Source: Mauremys mutica (taxonomy: Eukaryota > Chordata > Testudines > Geoemydidae). Taken from it: 64,000 bases of DNA. A program made the translations under genes and the position numbers. The notes under the pieces are model-generated. The model made no database searches. It was not told the origin of the DNA and saw nothing but the letters and a program-made list of their open reading frames with translations. Positions 34,573 through 44,914 of the stretch are shown here, piece after piece; positions within the stretch are counted from its first letter, which is position 1; each line of letters begins with the position of its first letter. The stretch is from NCBI RefSeq assembly GCF_020497125.1, contig NC_059072.1:69571697-69635696 (forward strand). Direction: 5' to 3'.

Positions 34573-35629
34573 CTGTTCAGTTTCTTTACAGAGAAGCTGA
34601 ACCTGCCCCTGTTTCAGTTACTGTTGACTTTCTTTTGCGGTTACATACCCCGTTCACCACGTATCCCCCCTTCCAACACACATTTAAAAATAAAGCTAAT
34701 GGAATATTGTTAATTAACAACGTTTTCTTTACTAATGAATTCGCGTTAAAGGGTTGAAACAGGGACGCAGACTGTGGTGGGTAGGGTGTGCAGTGATGTA
34801 CAGACCGCTTCTACACTCGAGGAATGACAGGCTCCTGCTCCTAGAGCGGTCTGCAGTGCCGGACTGGTTGTTTCAACGGAGCCTGCCATCCCTCCTTTTC
34901 GGGACTCTGTGTGCGGGAGCTATGTGGCCTTGTGGCGGGGGAGGACTGGGGGGAGGACGGTTACAGGTGAGTGTGCAGGAAGGGGTGAGGGGTGCAGGCT
35001 CTGGGCTGGGGGTGGGGGCGTAGGAAGGGGTGAGGGGTGTGTGGGAAGGGGGGAGGAGGTGTAGGGGGATGAGGGCTCTGGCTGGGGCTGAGGGTTTGGG
35101 GCATTGGAGAGGCTCAGGGCTATGGTGGAAGGGCATGGTAAGGGCAGCCTGCCTTGCCATTTGTGGATGGCAGGCGCTAGGACCCTGGGGCACCAGACAG
35201 CATTTCTGCGGGGAGCCGCTCTACTGTCAGGCGGGGATGCAGCGCGACGGGGCAGGGGGAGACCCGTGGGGGCCAGGGCCCGATCCAGGCAGGGCCGGGG
35301 GAGAGACCCAGCTCCAAATATAGCTGGAGCAGGGCACCTGCCGCCTATGCACAGAACATGAAAAACACCTCCCAGACTGATCAGGGTGCCTAGTGACTGC
35401 ACTGTGTGTGTGACCTGCTGTAGATCCTGCCCCCGTGTCTGTACCCTGGTAATGGTGACTGTCCTATGCAATTACCAAATCCTTTCCCCCCGCCCCTTCA
35501 CACAAAGTCTTCTGTAAAGAAAAATGATGGAAACAGTAATGAACAGCAAACTATTTTTAATAATCAACTACACAGTTAGTGGATGAAACTGGGATTTGGC
35601 CTTGGGTGACCCAGAAAGGGAAGGACTTC
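34573..35629. other. Spacer of Harbinger B with a G-rich block
   Basis: 3' untranslated sequence of the two convergent genes. 34920-35340 is strongly G-rich on the plus strand, with repeated GGAAGGGGTGAGGGGTG-like units at about 34978, 35025 and 35045. CpG-containing sequence follows. No conserved open frame: the candidates here do not match A or C. Confidence 0.6.
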
Positions 35630-36323
35630 TCAAAATTTAGCAAATGAGAGCTTTTTGGTACTTGAGCACTCTGCTGGGGTGGAATGACAGCGTTCACGGC
35701 CCTTGGCGCACCTCCTTCTTGTTATTTTGGGTGAGGGGGGTATTGGACTTTCTGGCGGGGGAGGGCGGTTGCAGATACAGTGGAGGGGGGCTCTGTCCTC
35801 ATGCCTGCGGTCCTGCAAAACATCCACAAGGCGCCTCAGCGTGTCCGTTTGCTCCCTCATTAGCCCAAGTAGCGTTTGAGTCGCCTGCTGGTCCTCCATT
35901 GCCATCTGTCCTCCCGTTCGCTGTGTGAGCGCTGCTGCTGAGAGAGGTTCTCCCTCCACTGGCTCTGCTGGGCCGCCTCGGCTCGGGAGCAGCCCATAAG
36001 TTCTGCGAACATCTCGTCCCGTGTCTTTTTCTTGCGCTGCCTAATCTGCGCCAGCCTCTGTGAGGGGCATGCTGGAGCAGGTCGGGATACAGTTGCAGCT
36101 GTGTGATGGGAAAAAGGGAGTGAATTCCTTACAAAGATACATTTTTGCAAAGAAGAAACATAGTCTAGTCAGTCTCTGTGAACAAGACCATGCACAGCAC
36201 CTATCTCATCCGCACTCACTCAGGGAAAGTTCGAATTTTCGGAATTCGCTTTCATTGCCTGGGGGATTGCACTGCAGATCAGACAAGCGGGGCAGGACAG
36301 CAGAATCCGTGGAGCAGCCAGGC

Positions 36324-36573
36324 ATGGTAAGCCAAAGACTTTTGGCTGCTTAAAAGTGAATGTATACCATTGTCCTCTTGCTGCAGGCAATCCTGAAAGC
36401 ATAAACTCTGCCCCTGTTCCACCCCCTCGCGTCTGTTCCCTGGGAAAAATCCCTGTATGCTGCCACTCTGCAGCTTCCACCACGTGGCTGTAAAGTGACG
36501 CTTCTTGTTATGCAAAGGAACAGTGAAGCACTCCCAATACTAATAGTAAACAAATTACTCTAATTAAATGCAG
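36324..36573 (+). other. Predicted start exon edge and intron of the antisense gene, copy B
   Basis: ATG (36324-36326) followed by donor GTAAGCC; acceptor TTAAATGCAG ending at 36573. The same pair is found in copy C (ATG 40422-40424, acceptor end 40671, intron 247) and, with CTG for ATG, in copy A (intron 246). Conservation of both sites and of the distance supports real splicing. Confidence 0.5.
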
Positions 36574-36870
36574 GAGTCTCCGAGCGAGATCACCCTGAGG
36601 AGGGTCACAGAAAGAGAGAGAGAGCGCATGCTGCATGAAAGCGAGCACAAACCAGGGGTCTATGCTGCCATGCTCGTTGAGGCAATGGTCCCGGAGTACC
36701 AGATGAAAGCCTGGCGCGGAAAAGTGTGCTACTTCGGAGCACCCAATAAGGCAGCTCTCCCCAGGAACCTCATGCAGAGGCTTTTCGATTACCTCCAGGA
36801 GAGCTTCTCGGAGATCTCCCAAGAGGATTTCAGTTCTATCCCCATATATATTGACCTTCTTTTCAACTAG
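36568..36870 (+). CDS. Conserved 100-codon antisense gene in the SANT intron, copy B
   Basis: 100 codons starting MQESPSEITLRRVTE and ending IPIYIDLLFN; by eye about 73% identical to copy A and 70% to copy C, with no gaps. ATGCAG (36568-36573) is also a good splice acceptor after a CT-containing tract. Upstream, ATG at 36324-36326 directly abuts GTAAGCC. Splicing 36327-36573 out (247 bases) would give ATG-GAG-TCT in frame: a 99-residue protein beginning MESPSEI. The protein is mixed charge with a predicted helix at LPRNLMQRLFDYLQES; no signal peptide or membrane segment. Family not recognised. It is unbroken although both classical genes of this copy are broken. Confidence 0.72.
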   Translation: MQESPSEITLRRVTERERERMLHESEHKPGVYAAMLVEAMVPEYQMKAWRGKVCYFGAPNKAALPRNLMQRLFDYLQESFSEISQEDFSSIPIYIDLLFN

Positions 36871-37893
36871 TAACTATTCCTGCTCCATTAAAAATAAATG
36901 TTAACATGTTTAAAGCACTTACAGACTGATCCTTCCCCTGATTCAGGGTCTGGGGTAACGGCTGGGGAGGTTTGGTAGGGGATCTCAGTGAGGGTGATGA
37001 AGAGATCCTGGCTGTCTGGAAAATCAGCGTTGTAAGCACTGTCGACTGCCCCACCCTCCTCATCTCCTTCCTCATCTTCCCCATCTGCGAACATCACCGA
37101 GGAACTGGCCGTCGACACTATCCCATCCTCAGAGTCCACGGACACTGGTGGGGCAGTGGTGGCAGACCCACCGAGAATGGCATGCAGTGCCTCGTAGAAG
37201 CAGCATGTCTGGGGCTGGGCTCCGGAGCGTCCGTTTGCCGCTTTGATTTTTTGGTAGCCTTGTCTCAGCTCCTTGACTTTCACGCGGCACTGCGTTGTAT
37301 CCCGGCTGTATCCTCTGAGTGCCATGGCTTTGGAGACCTTCTCGTAGGTCTTGGCATTCCATTTGTTGGAGCACAGCTCCGAAAGCACAGACTCATCGCC
37401 CCACACAGCAATGAGATCCAAGACTTCCTGGTCAGTCCATGCTGGGGGCCCTCTTTCTACTCTGAGATTCCCTGGACTCATCTGCTGGAGAGCTCTGCAT
37501 CGTTGCCAGTGCTGCTGAGCTTGCCACGACGTCCACACAGGAAATGAGATTCAAACTGGCCAGACAGGAAAAGGAATTCAAATTTTCCCGGGTCATTTCC
37601 TGTGTGGCTGGTCAGAGCATCCAAGCTCGGACTGCTGTCCAGAGCGTCAACAGAGTGATGCACTGTGGGATAGCTCCCGGAGCTACTAAGGTCGATTTGC
37701 ATCCACACCTAGCCTAATTCGACATAGCCATGTTGAATTTAGCGCTATTCCCCTCGTCGGGGAGGAGTACAGAAGTCAAACTAAAGAGCCCTCTATGTCG
37801 AATTAAATAGCTTCGTGGTGTGGATGGGTGCACGGTTAATTTGAATTAACGCTGCTAAATTCAAATTAAAGTCCTAGTGTAGACTAGGCCTTA

Positions 37894-38205
37894 GGCATGG
37901 GTACTTATTTAGGTAACAAGATATAGATCAACTTTGCTTTCTGAGTAAAAGGTCTTAATATAGATATGCTAACTTTGCCTTAGCTTAACATACAGGATAT
38001 GGCCTGTAGGTCTCTTGCATTACAGCCAAACTTTAATATAAATCTATCAACCTATTACAATAAACCAAATACTTAAACTATAAGAAAAAATCTATATATA
38101 CAAGCAAGCAGGGTAGTCCTATAGGCTACAAAATAAAAAGACCTCACAGAAATACAAAGAACAAATAAGTCTCCAAACTCTGCTATCTAATACAAGGGGC
38201 CTAAC
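37894..38205. other. Host DNA between Harbinger B and C
   Basis: About 312 bases of AT-rich sequence plus the target duplications separate the two elements. No gene seen. Confidence 0.6.
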
Positions 38206-38584
38206 TCAGGGTACGTCTACACTACAAGACTATTTCGATTCATCTTAATTCGAATTTCTGGAATCGACCTAATGAAGTCGAAGTTGTGTATCCACAATAA
38301 ATACACTAATTCGACTGTGTGAGTCCACAGTAACGGGCGAAGCGTCGACTTTGGAAGCGGTGCACTGTGGGAAGCTATCCCACAGTTCCCGCACTCCCCG
38401 CCGCCCATTGGAATGCTGGGATTTCCCACCAATGCATGCTGGGGGGGGGGAAATTGTGTGGAGGGTGGTTTTGGGTAACTGTCATCATTGAACCGTCAAT
38501 CACGCCCAGCATCCCTCCCTGAAAGCGCCAGCTGGCAATCTGTTTGTGCACTTTTCTTCTCAGTGACAGCGCGGGCGCCACAGC

Positions 38585-38960
38585 ACTGCGAGCACGGATC
38601 CCGCTGCAGTTGTGGCCGCTGTCAGCTCCTCGCAACTTATCGTCCACCTCTTCCGCAGTCAGCTGCTGAGAAATTTGGCTAATTTTCAATGGTGCTGCGA
38701 GCAGTGGTGGACCATGGGGGACGTTTTACCAACATCAACGTCGGGTGGCCAGGCAAAGTTCATGACGCGCGTGTTTTCAGGAACTCTGGTCTGCTTAGAC
38801 GCCTGCAGGAAGGTAGTTTCTTCCCGGACCACAAAATAATGCTTGGGATGTGCAGATGCCCATACTGATCTTAGGGGACCCAGCCTACCCGCTAATGCCC
38901 TGGCTCGTCACGCCCTATGCAGGCACCTTGCACAGCGACAAGGAACTCTTCAAGTACCAG
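38585..38960 (+). pseudogene. Harbinger transposase remnant, copy C
   Basis: The N-terminal part (SSQLIVHLFRSQLLRN) is fused at about 38680 to sequence matching the central nuclease (FSMVL, INVGWPGKVHDARVFRNSG, LRRLQEGSFFPDHK). Roughly 580 bases are missing, including HTH and the first catalytic Asp, and the join changes frame. It ends after DPAYPLMPWL and a degraded KELFKY, so the catalytic Glu is gone. It keeps the HDAR motif that copy A lost. Confidence 0.8.
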
Positions 38961-39762
38961 CGAGCAGCGAGCAGCGTGAACTGTGACTGTTCAGTTTCTT
39001 CACAGAGAAGCTGAACCTGCCCCTGTTTCTTTACCAAGTTACTGTTGACTAGCCTCTGCAGTTACATACCCCGTCCACCCCGCTTCCCCAACTTCTAACA
39101 CACATTTAAAAATTAAAGTACGTGCTCCACTGTAGCTTTACAACGGTGTCTTTATTGATGACTTTGCATTAAAGGGTTGAAACTGGGACGCACACTGTGC
39201 TGGGTAGGGTGTGTGGTCATGTAAAGACCGCCTCTAAAGTCGAGGTTTGACATGCTTCCGCTCCCAGACCGGTCAGCAGTGCCGGACTGGTTGTTTCAAC
39301 GGATCCTGCCATCCCTCCTTTTTTGGACTCTGTGTGCGGGGGCTATGTGGCCTTGTTGCGGGGGAGGACGGATACAGATTCCTCTGCTGCGTGGCTCTGC
39401 GGTCCATTACAGGGACCGTTGCATGACATCTGTAACCCCCTCCCCCGCTACAAATGCACATACCACCCCCAACGACAGAAAACCTGCAAACCACCTCCCA
39501 TACCAGCTAACCGCCTACTGACTGCACTGTGTGTGTGACATGCTGCTGATCCAGCCCCCGTCTCTGTACCCTGCTAAAGGTGACTGTCCTATGCATTACA
39601 CTACCCCCTCAACCACCCAACGACCCACCCAAGATATCTAACACAGCGTTGTGTAAAAAACCATGACTGAAAAAGTAAGTAACAGAAAACTACTTTTAAT
39701 AATCAACAACACAGTAAGGGAAGGACTTTTCAAAATGTAGTGACTGATAGCTTTTGGGTAAT
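38961..39762. other. Spacer between the convergent genes of Harbinger C
   Basis: Homologous to 34573-35629 in B but shorter, without the G-rich block. No conserved frame. Confidence 0.55.
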
Positions 39763-41609
39763 TTAACACTGTCCTGTGGTGCAGTGACAGTTTTCATGGC
39801 CCCTGGTGACCCTCCTTCTTGTTATTTTTGATGGGGGGATTGGAGTTTGAGGCGGGGGTGGGCGGTTGCAGATACAGTGCAGGGGGGCTCTGTCTTCCTG
39901 CCTGCGGTCCTGCAGAACATCGACAAGGCGCCTGAGCGTGTCTGTTTGCTCCCTCATTAGTCCAAGCAGCATTTGAGTCGCCTGCTGGTCCTTGTGACGC
40001 CACCTGTCCTCCCGTTCGCAGAGTGAGCGGTGCTGCTGGCTGAAGTTCTCCCTCCACTGGCTCTGCTGGTCCGCCTCGGCTCTGGAGCAGCCCATAAGTT
40101 CAGCAAACATCTCGTCCCTTGTCTTTTTCTTACGCCTTCTAGTTTGCGCCATCATCTGTGAGGGGCAAGGTGCATCAGGTCATGATACAGTTGCACCTGT
40201 GTGATGTCAAAAAGATAGTGAATTTCTTACAATAATACATTTTTTAAACAAAGAAACATAGTCTACTCATTGTCTGTGAATAAGAGTATGCACAGCACCT
40301 GTCTCATGCGCACTCACTAATGGAAAGTTCGATTTCTCTGAATGCGCTTTCATTGCCTGGGGTATTGGGCTGCAGATCAGAGAACCTTTGCAGGAAAGAA
40401 GAATTCGTGTAGCAGCAAGGCATGGTAAGCCAAACACTTTTGGATTCATAGAAGTGAATGTACAGCTCTGTCCTCTTGATGCAGGCAATCCTGAAAGCAT
40501 AAACTCGGCCCCTGTTGCACCCCCTCGTGGCTGTTCACTGGGAAAGATCCCTGTATGCTGCCACTCTGTAGACTGCAGCACGTGGCTGTTAAGTGAGGCT
40601 TCTTGTTATGCAAAGGAACAGTTAAGCGCTCCCATTACTAATAGTACCCCAATTACTCTAATTTCATGCAGGAGTGTGCGAGAGAGATCACCCTGAGGAG
40701 AGTCTCACGGGCAGAGAGAGCGCACATGCTGGAAGAAAGCCACCACAACCCAGGGGCCTACTCTGCCATGCTCGTCAGGGCAATGGTCCCGGAGTTCCAG
40801 CTTATAGCATGGAAAGGCAAAGTGTGCTACCTCGGGGCACACGATAAGCTAGCTCTGCCAAGGAACCTCCTGCATAGACTTTCAGATTACCTCCAGGAGA
40901 GTTTCCTGGAGATATCTTATGAAGATAAAAGTTCCATCCCCCTGTATATAGACCTTCTGTTCTCCTAATGTCTCTCCCTGTTTAATTACTAAAAAAATGT
41001 TAACTCGTTGTTCTTAGCTGCTTTTAATAAATAAATGTTAACTTGTTTAAAGCACTTACGGACTGATTCTTCTCCCGATTCAGGGTCCGTGGTAACGGCT
41101 GGGGAGGGTTGGTAGGGGATCTCAGTGAGGGTGAGGAAGAGATCCTGGCTGTCGGGGAAAGCGCCGTCGACTGCCTCATCCTCCTCATCTTCCCCGTCCG
41201 CGAACATCTCCGAGGAACAGTCCGTCGACACTATCCCATCCTCAGAGTCCACGCACACTGGTGGGGCAATGGTGGCAGACCCACCGAGAATGGCATGCAG
41301 TGCCTTGTAGAAGCGGCATGTCTGGGGCTGGGCTCCGGAGCGTCCGTTTGCCGCTCTGAGTTTCTGGTAGCCTTGTCTCAGCTCCTTGACTTTCACGTGG
41401 CACTGCATTGCATCCCGGCTGTATCCTCTGTCTCTCATGGCTTTGGAGACCTCGAAGGTCTTTGCATTCCATTTGCTGGAGCGCAGCTCCGAAAGCACAG
41501 ACACATCGCCCCACACAGCAATCAGATCCGAGACTTCCCAGTCAGTCCATGCTGGGGACCTCTTTCTAGTCTGAGATTGCCTGGACTCCTCTGCTGGAGA
41601 GCTCTGCAT
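39763..41609 (-). pseudogene. Harbinger Myb/SANT protein, copy C (nonsense)
   Basis: Exon 1 41609-41060 starts MQSSPAEES. The SANT domain is present (AWTDWEVSDLIAVWG, W-NAKT, GYSRDAMQC) with a small deletion (AKTFEVSKAM against AKTYEKVSKAM in A). The exon-2 acceptor ends at 40197. The phase-1 join is in frame, but the fifth exon-2 codon is TGA where A and B have CGA: another CpG decay stop. Exon 2 is then open from 40155 to 39763 and includes RRKKKTRDEMFAELMG and TLRRLVDVLQDRR. Confidence 0.8.
40666..40968 (+). CDS. Conserved 100-codon antisense gene in the SANT intron, copy C
   Basis: 100 codons, beginning MQECAREITLRRVSR and ending IPLYIDLLFS, gap-free against A and B. Conserved core: AMLV-AMVPE, W-GKVCYLGA, LALPRNLLHRL, DYLQESFLEIS. 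ATG-GTAAGC at 40422 and the CATGCAG acceptor ending at 40671 repeat the split-start arrangement of copy B. It lies wholly inside the 863-base SANT intron on the opposite strand. Function unknown; no family recognised. Confidence 0.7.
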   Translation: MQECAREITLRRVSRAERAHMLEESHHNPGAYSAMLVRAMVPEFQLIAWKGKVCYLGAHDKLALPRNLLHRLSDYLQESFLEISYEDKSSIPLYIDLLFS

Positions 41610-42002
41610 CGTTGCCGGTGCTGCTGAGCTCGCCCCGATGAGCAACCAGGAAATGTGATTCAAACTGTCCATACAGGAAAAGGAATTCAAATTTTCCCGG
41701 GGCATTTCCTGTGTGGCTGGTCAGAGCATCCAAGCTCCGACTGGCGTCCAGAGCGTCAACAGAGTGTTACACTGTGGGATAGCTCCCGGAGCTACTAAGA
41801 TCGATTAGCATCCACACCTAGCCTAATTCGACATAGCCATGTCGAATTAAGCGCTACTCCCCTTGTCGAGGTGGAGTACCGAAGTCGAACTAAGGAGCCC
41901 TCTATGTCGAATTAAATGGCTTCCTGGTGTGGACGGGTGCACGCTTAATTCGATTTAACGCTGCTAAATTCGATTTAAAGAGCTAGTGTGGACCAGTCCT
42001 CA

Positions 42003-42679
42003 GGAAAGCAACATAAAAAGTTAACACTTTCTAATGCCTCCATCTTTGTAGTATCTTGGTAGAGCTCGTTTGAATTTTTCTACACTTTAAACGTTTCACA
42101 CCAGCTTTGAAACTTTTCTACCTTAGGCTTTTTTTATTTATTAATTTATCTAATTGTTTTACAACAGCTCTTTAGGACCCCAATCAGCATCAGTGTCCTA
42201 TTGTACTAGATACCACAAAAACACACAGGTACACAAGGCCCCTGCCTTAAAGAGCTTACAATCTAATTTGAGAAAAGGTACAACATATGAGTGGGAGAAG
42301 AGGAAGGAAGGGTTTCAAAATTAGAGACAATGAGGGTAACAAAAATAGGTTCTCTGGGATGGTGACTCCTGATTGTTCCATATAATCTGATTTAAATATT
42401 TATTTAAATGAATGAATAAATCAATATCAGCTCTGTGATGTTTGCATAATCTAACCATTGTTGGTTGGCTGATTTCTTGTAGGGGTCACAGTAGAAGTGG
42501 GTCATGAGAGGGGATTTGAAGAAGGACATTCGTGGCTTTATGATTCCTTCAGGTGAATGTTACATTCTTAAGGAGCAGCAAGGATGAAAGCATGGAGATG
42601 TTTTTGGGAGATATAGACAAATGGGGGCTCAGGGTTGGCATTGTTGGAAGAAATTCTCAAGCGATGATTGTCAGCTCTG
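42003..42679. other. Gene-less sequence with an old amniote repeat
   Basis: About 42165-42275 (CCCCAATCAGCATCAG, TACTAGATACCAC, AAAGAGCTTACAATCTAATT) reads as an ancient repeat also hinted at near 18200. No gene. Confidence 0.4.
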
Positions 42680-43460
42680 TGGACTGAATGGGTCATATAC
42701 CCACAGTGTAACTGATTGGGGAAAAATCCTAACTTGTTTCAAGACTGAGCTTGATACATTTATGGAGGATGTCGTATAAAGATTTTGCCTATAGTGGCAT
42801 ATGGCCCATCCATGACTGCCATTACAGGGGTTCTCAAACTGGGGGTTGTGACCCCTCAAGGAGTCACAAGGCTATTACGTGGGGGTCACAAGCTGTCAGC
42901 TTGTGACCCCCCAAATCCCACTTTGCCTCCAGTGTTTATAATAGTGTTATAAATTAAAACCTTTTTTTATATTGGGGGGGTCACACTCAGAGGATTGCTG
43001 TTTGAAAGGGGTCACCAATACAAAAGTGCGAGAACCAATGCAATTAACAAATCTCTCCAATGGCCAGAAATGGAACACTGGATGCGGAGGGTTGCGAGTT
43101 ACTACAAATTATTTCCAGGTGTCTTGCTGATGGGTCTCGCCCATATGCTCAGGAGCTAACTGATCGCCGTAATTGGGATCGGGAAGAAATATTGCCGCAG
43201 GTCACATTGGCAGAGACCTGGGTTTTTTTGGCCTTCTTCTGCAGTGTAGGGCATGTCACTTGCTGAACTAAACTAGTGTAAATGGTGGAGTCTCCATAAC
43301 TTGGAGTCTTTAAATCAAGATTTGAAGACGTCAGTAACTCAGCCAGAGGTTATGGGCATATTGCTGGAGTGAGTGGATGAGGTTCTGTAGCCTGTGATGT
43401 GAAGGAGGTCAGACTAGATAATCATAATGGTCCCTTCTGGCCTGAAAATCTATGTAATAG
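42680..43460 (+). mobile_element. CR1 LINE 3' UTR, split by a hAT-like MITE
   Basis: The left part (to about 42827) contains the TTTATGGAGGATG and GGCATATGGCCCATC blocks. The right part (about 43040 on) continues TCTCCAATGGCCAG, AACTGATCGCC, GGTCACATTGGCAGAGACCT, TTCTTCTGCAG and ends GGAGGTCAGACTAGATAATC, then GGTCCCTTCTGGCC. The order is that of a CR1 3' end in plus orientation. No open frame. Confidence 0.8.
42828..43039. mobile_element. hAT-like MITE inside CR1
   Basis: The left end CAGGGGTTCTCAAACTGG and right end GTGCGAGAACC match the hAT-type TIR (CAGTGGTTCTCAAAC class). It holds a perfect 15-base palindrome (42881-42895 / 42897-42911, GGGGGTCACAAGCTG arm) and CTTTTTTTATATTG. Non-coding, 212 bases. 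The eight-base target duplication is not clean. Confidence 0.65.
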
Positions 43461-44914
43461 TTATGAACTGGATCCAGAGACAATATTTTCCATCTTAAGA
43501 AATTCTACCCTTTCTCTTTGTAGCAATAGGTGATCTATCCTTAGGTTTTCAAATGATTCACAAACAGGCAGTTATTTTCTCCATTATTTGTATTCCCTGA
43601 AAATTTGCTTTTGCTGATGGTTCCTACTCCCCTTTCCCTAGGCAAATGTGAGTAAAACAGTTTTTGGAGGAATCACATTTGTGTTACAGGCAATTTCCCT
43701 GTAACATTTGCTTCTTTAGCTAGATTTGGAGAATTCCTAGGGGAAGGACAGGGTGGGTGCAGGATTTTGTTTTGTACAGAACTCCTCTATCCTAAGCTTC
43801 ACCATAGGATCTCTCTGTTGGACCAGAAGCACTCAGCTTGGCACTTCAGTAGATGCTTAAGTTTAAGTAAGTGTGTAAGTCAGTGGGCCATCTCACTGGC
43901 CTGTGCATGCCAACAGCAGCAGAATTTCAGTCCCTCTCTCCAGGGATGGTTTTATTTTTCGAAACCAAAGCAGTCCAACACAGCCCAAAACTGATAAGCC
44001 AATGCCTGCTGCCTGGCTTTTCCTAAAGCCTCTACCTCATAATGCTTCTGTCCCTGCCCACAAAGCACATATCTCCAGCCAGTCTTCTGTCTACCCTGGA
44101 TGGAGAGACCCCATACAGGTAACGTCTCCTGACCCTGGGTCTACTACAGCACCCTTTATGTTCCTTACAGGTCTCTTCTTTTAACTGAGCTGCTTGCTGG
44201 ACAGCAGGCTGTCACTTGATCACTGTTCTCAACTGCATTACTAGGAGGCAGCTAACTAGCCAAGCTCATCTTTCTTAATGGGATATCCCATGGTAGGTTA
44301 AGTCCCATTGATTTAAAGTTAAGCAATGAAGTTAGCCTTGTAACTTGTGTATGAATGTTCTACTAAGGCCAGGGTCCAGATAAGACACCTCAGGGACTTG
44401 GGATGTGGGAATGTTGACTGGCAAACTAACTGATTTTCTGTTTGTTCTATACAGTATTATCTCTTCCCTTTCTTGTCACTTTTCCCAACTGTTGCCTTGC
44501 ACTGTGAATTCTTCCTGTTATATCCTGACTGTACTTTGGATCCTTAGAGCATATTGCATATTAAAAGTGACCTTGGAGGAAGAGTGACTCATGCTGTCTT
44601 CATAAGATCACGAATGTTGGCAGCACCATTTTTCCACCACTAACTGATTGCTCCAGATTCATTTGCTACTACAAACCAAGTTCATACAACCTAAGAACTC
44701 AGGTCCCATGCTTCTTGGCTAACACCTCCTTGTGGACTAAGAGTCACACCAGAATGACTAAACTTAACATCCTATTGCTGAAGGAAACAATTATATGGGT
44801 TTTGAAATTTAAGGCAAGTAATCCTAGGAATTTGGTTAATACACTTTTGTTAGAAACTTCTGTCAGATTTATTGCAGCTAATTACAGTGGGTTATGTTAT
44901 ATTATACACACAAG
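43461..44914. other. Gene-less sequence
   Basis: No recognised gene or repeat. Short open frames lack motifs. Confidence 0.45.

Larger units (their letters stand above)
35630..37500 (-). pseudogene. Harbinger Myb/SANT protein, copy B (two frameshifts)
   Basis: Exon 1 runs 37500-36923 and exon 2 starts at 36098, with the same donor (GTAAGTGC) and acceptor (CATCACACAG) as copy A. One extra C in a C-run between the start and the SANT domain (GGCCCCCAGC, against four C in A and C) shifts the frame. A one-base deletion in exon 2 after DRW shifts it again. The SANT domain itself (AWTDQEVLDLIAVWGDES on) and the LPRD-free C-terminus (TLRRLVDVLQDRR, CICNRPPPP) stay readable in pieces. The intron of about 824 bases contains the plus-strand gene at 36568. 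Confidence 0.82.
32930..37893. mobile_element. Harbinger transposon copy B, complete but mutated
   Basis: Element 32933-37890 (4,958 bases) is flanked by TTA target duplications (32930-32932 and 37891-37893), the standard PIF/Harbinger TWA-type site. TIRs: GGGTACGTCTACACTAC on the left, GGCCTAGTCTACACTAGGAC on the right (reverse complement). Subterminal regions are full of TTCGA/TCGAATT motifs. Gene order: transposase (+), spacer, SANT exon 2 (-), antisense gene (+), SANT exon 1 (-). The transposase has a nonsense codon and an 8-base deletion; SANT has two frameshifts. The ends are intact, so it could be moved only in trans. Confidence 0.92.
38206..42002. mobile_element. Harbinger transposon copy C, internally deleted
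   Basis: Element 38209-41999 (3,791 bases) between TCA duplications (38206-38208 and 42000-42002). Left TIR GGGTACGTCTACACTAC; right end GGACTGGTCCACACTAGC (reverse complement), diverged from B. Same orientation as B. Most of the transposase is deleted, the SANT gene has a nonsense codon, and the antisense gene at 40666 is open. Internal deletion with both ends kept is the usual route from an autonomous Harbinger to a non-autonomous one. Confidence 0.9.

Noticed and set aside
34920..35471. 183-codon and other frames in the Harbinger B spacer
   Set aside because: Not conserved in copies A or C; composed of the G-rich repeat.
36972..37547. 191-codon plus-strand frame opposite SANT exon 1 (also 13240-13776 and 41109-41627 in A and C)
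   Set aside because: Antisense shadow of the SANT coding sequence; its similarity between copies follows from the SANT protein's conservation.
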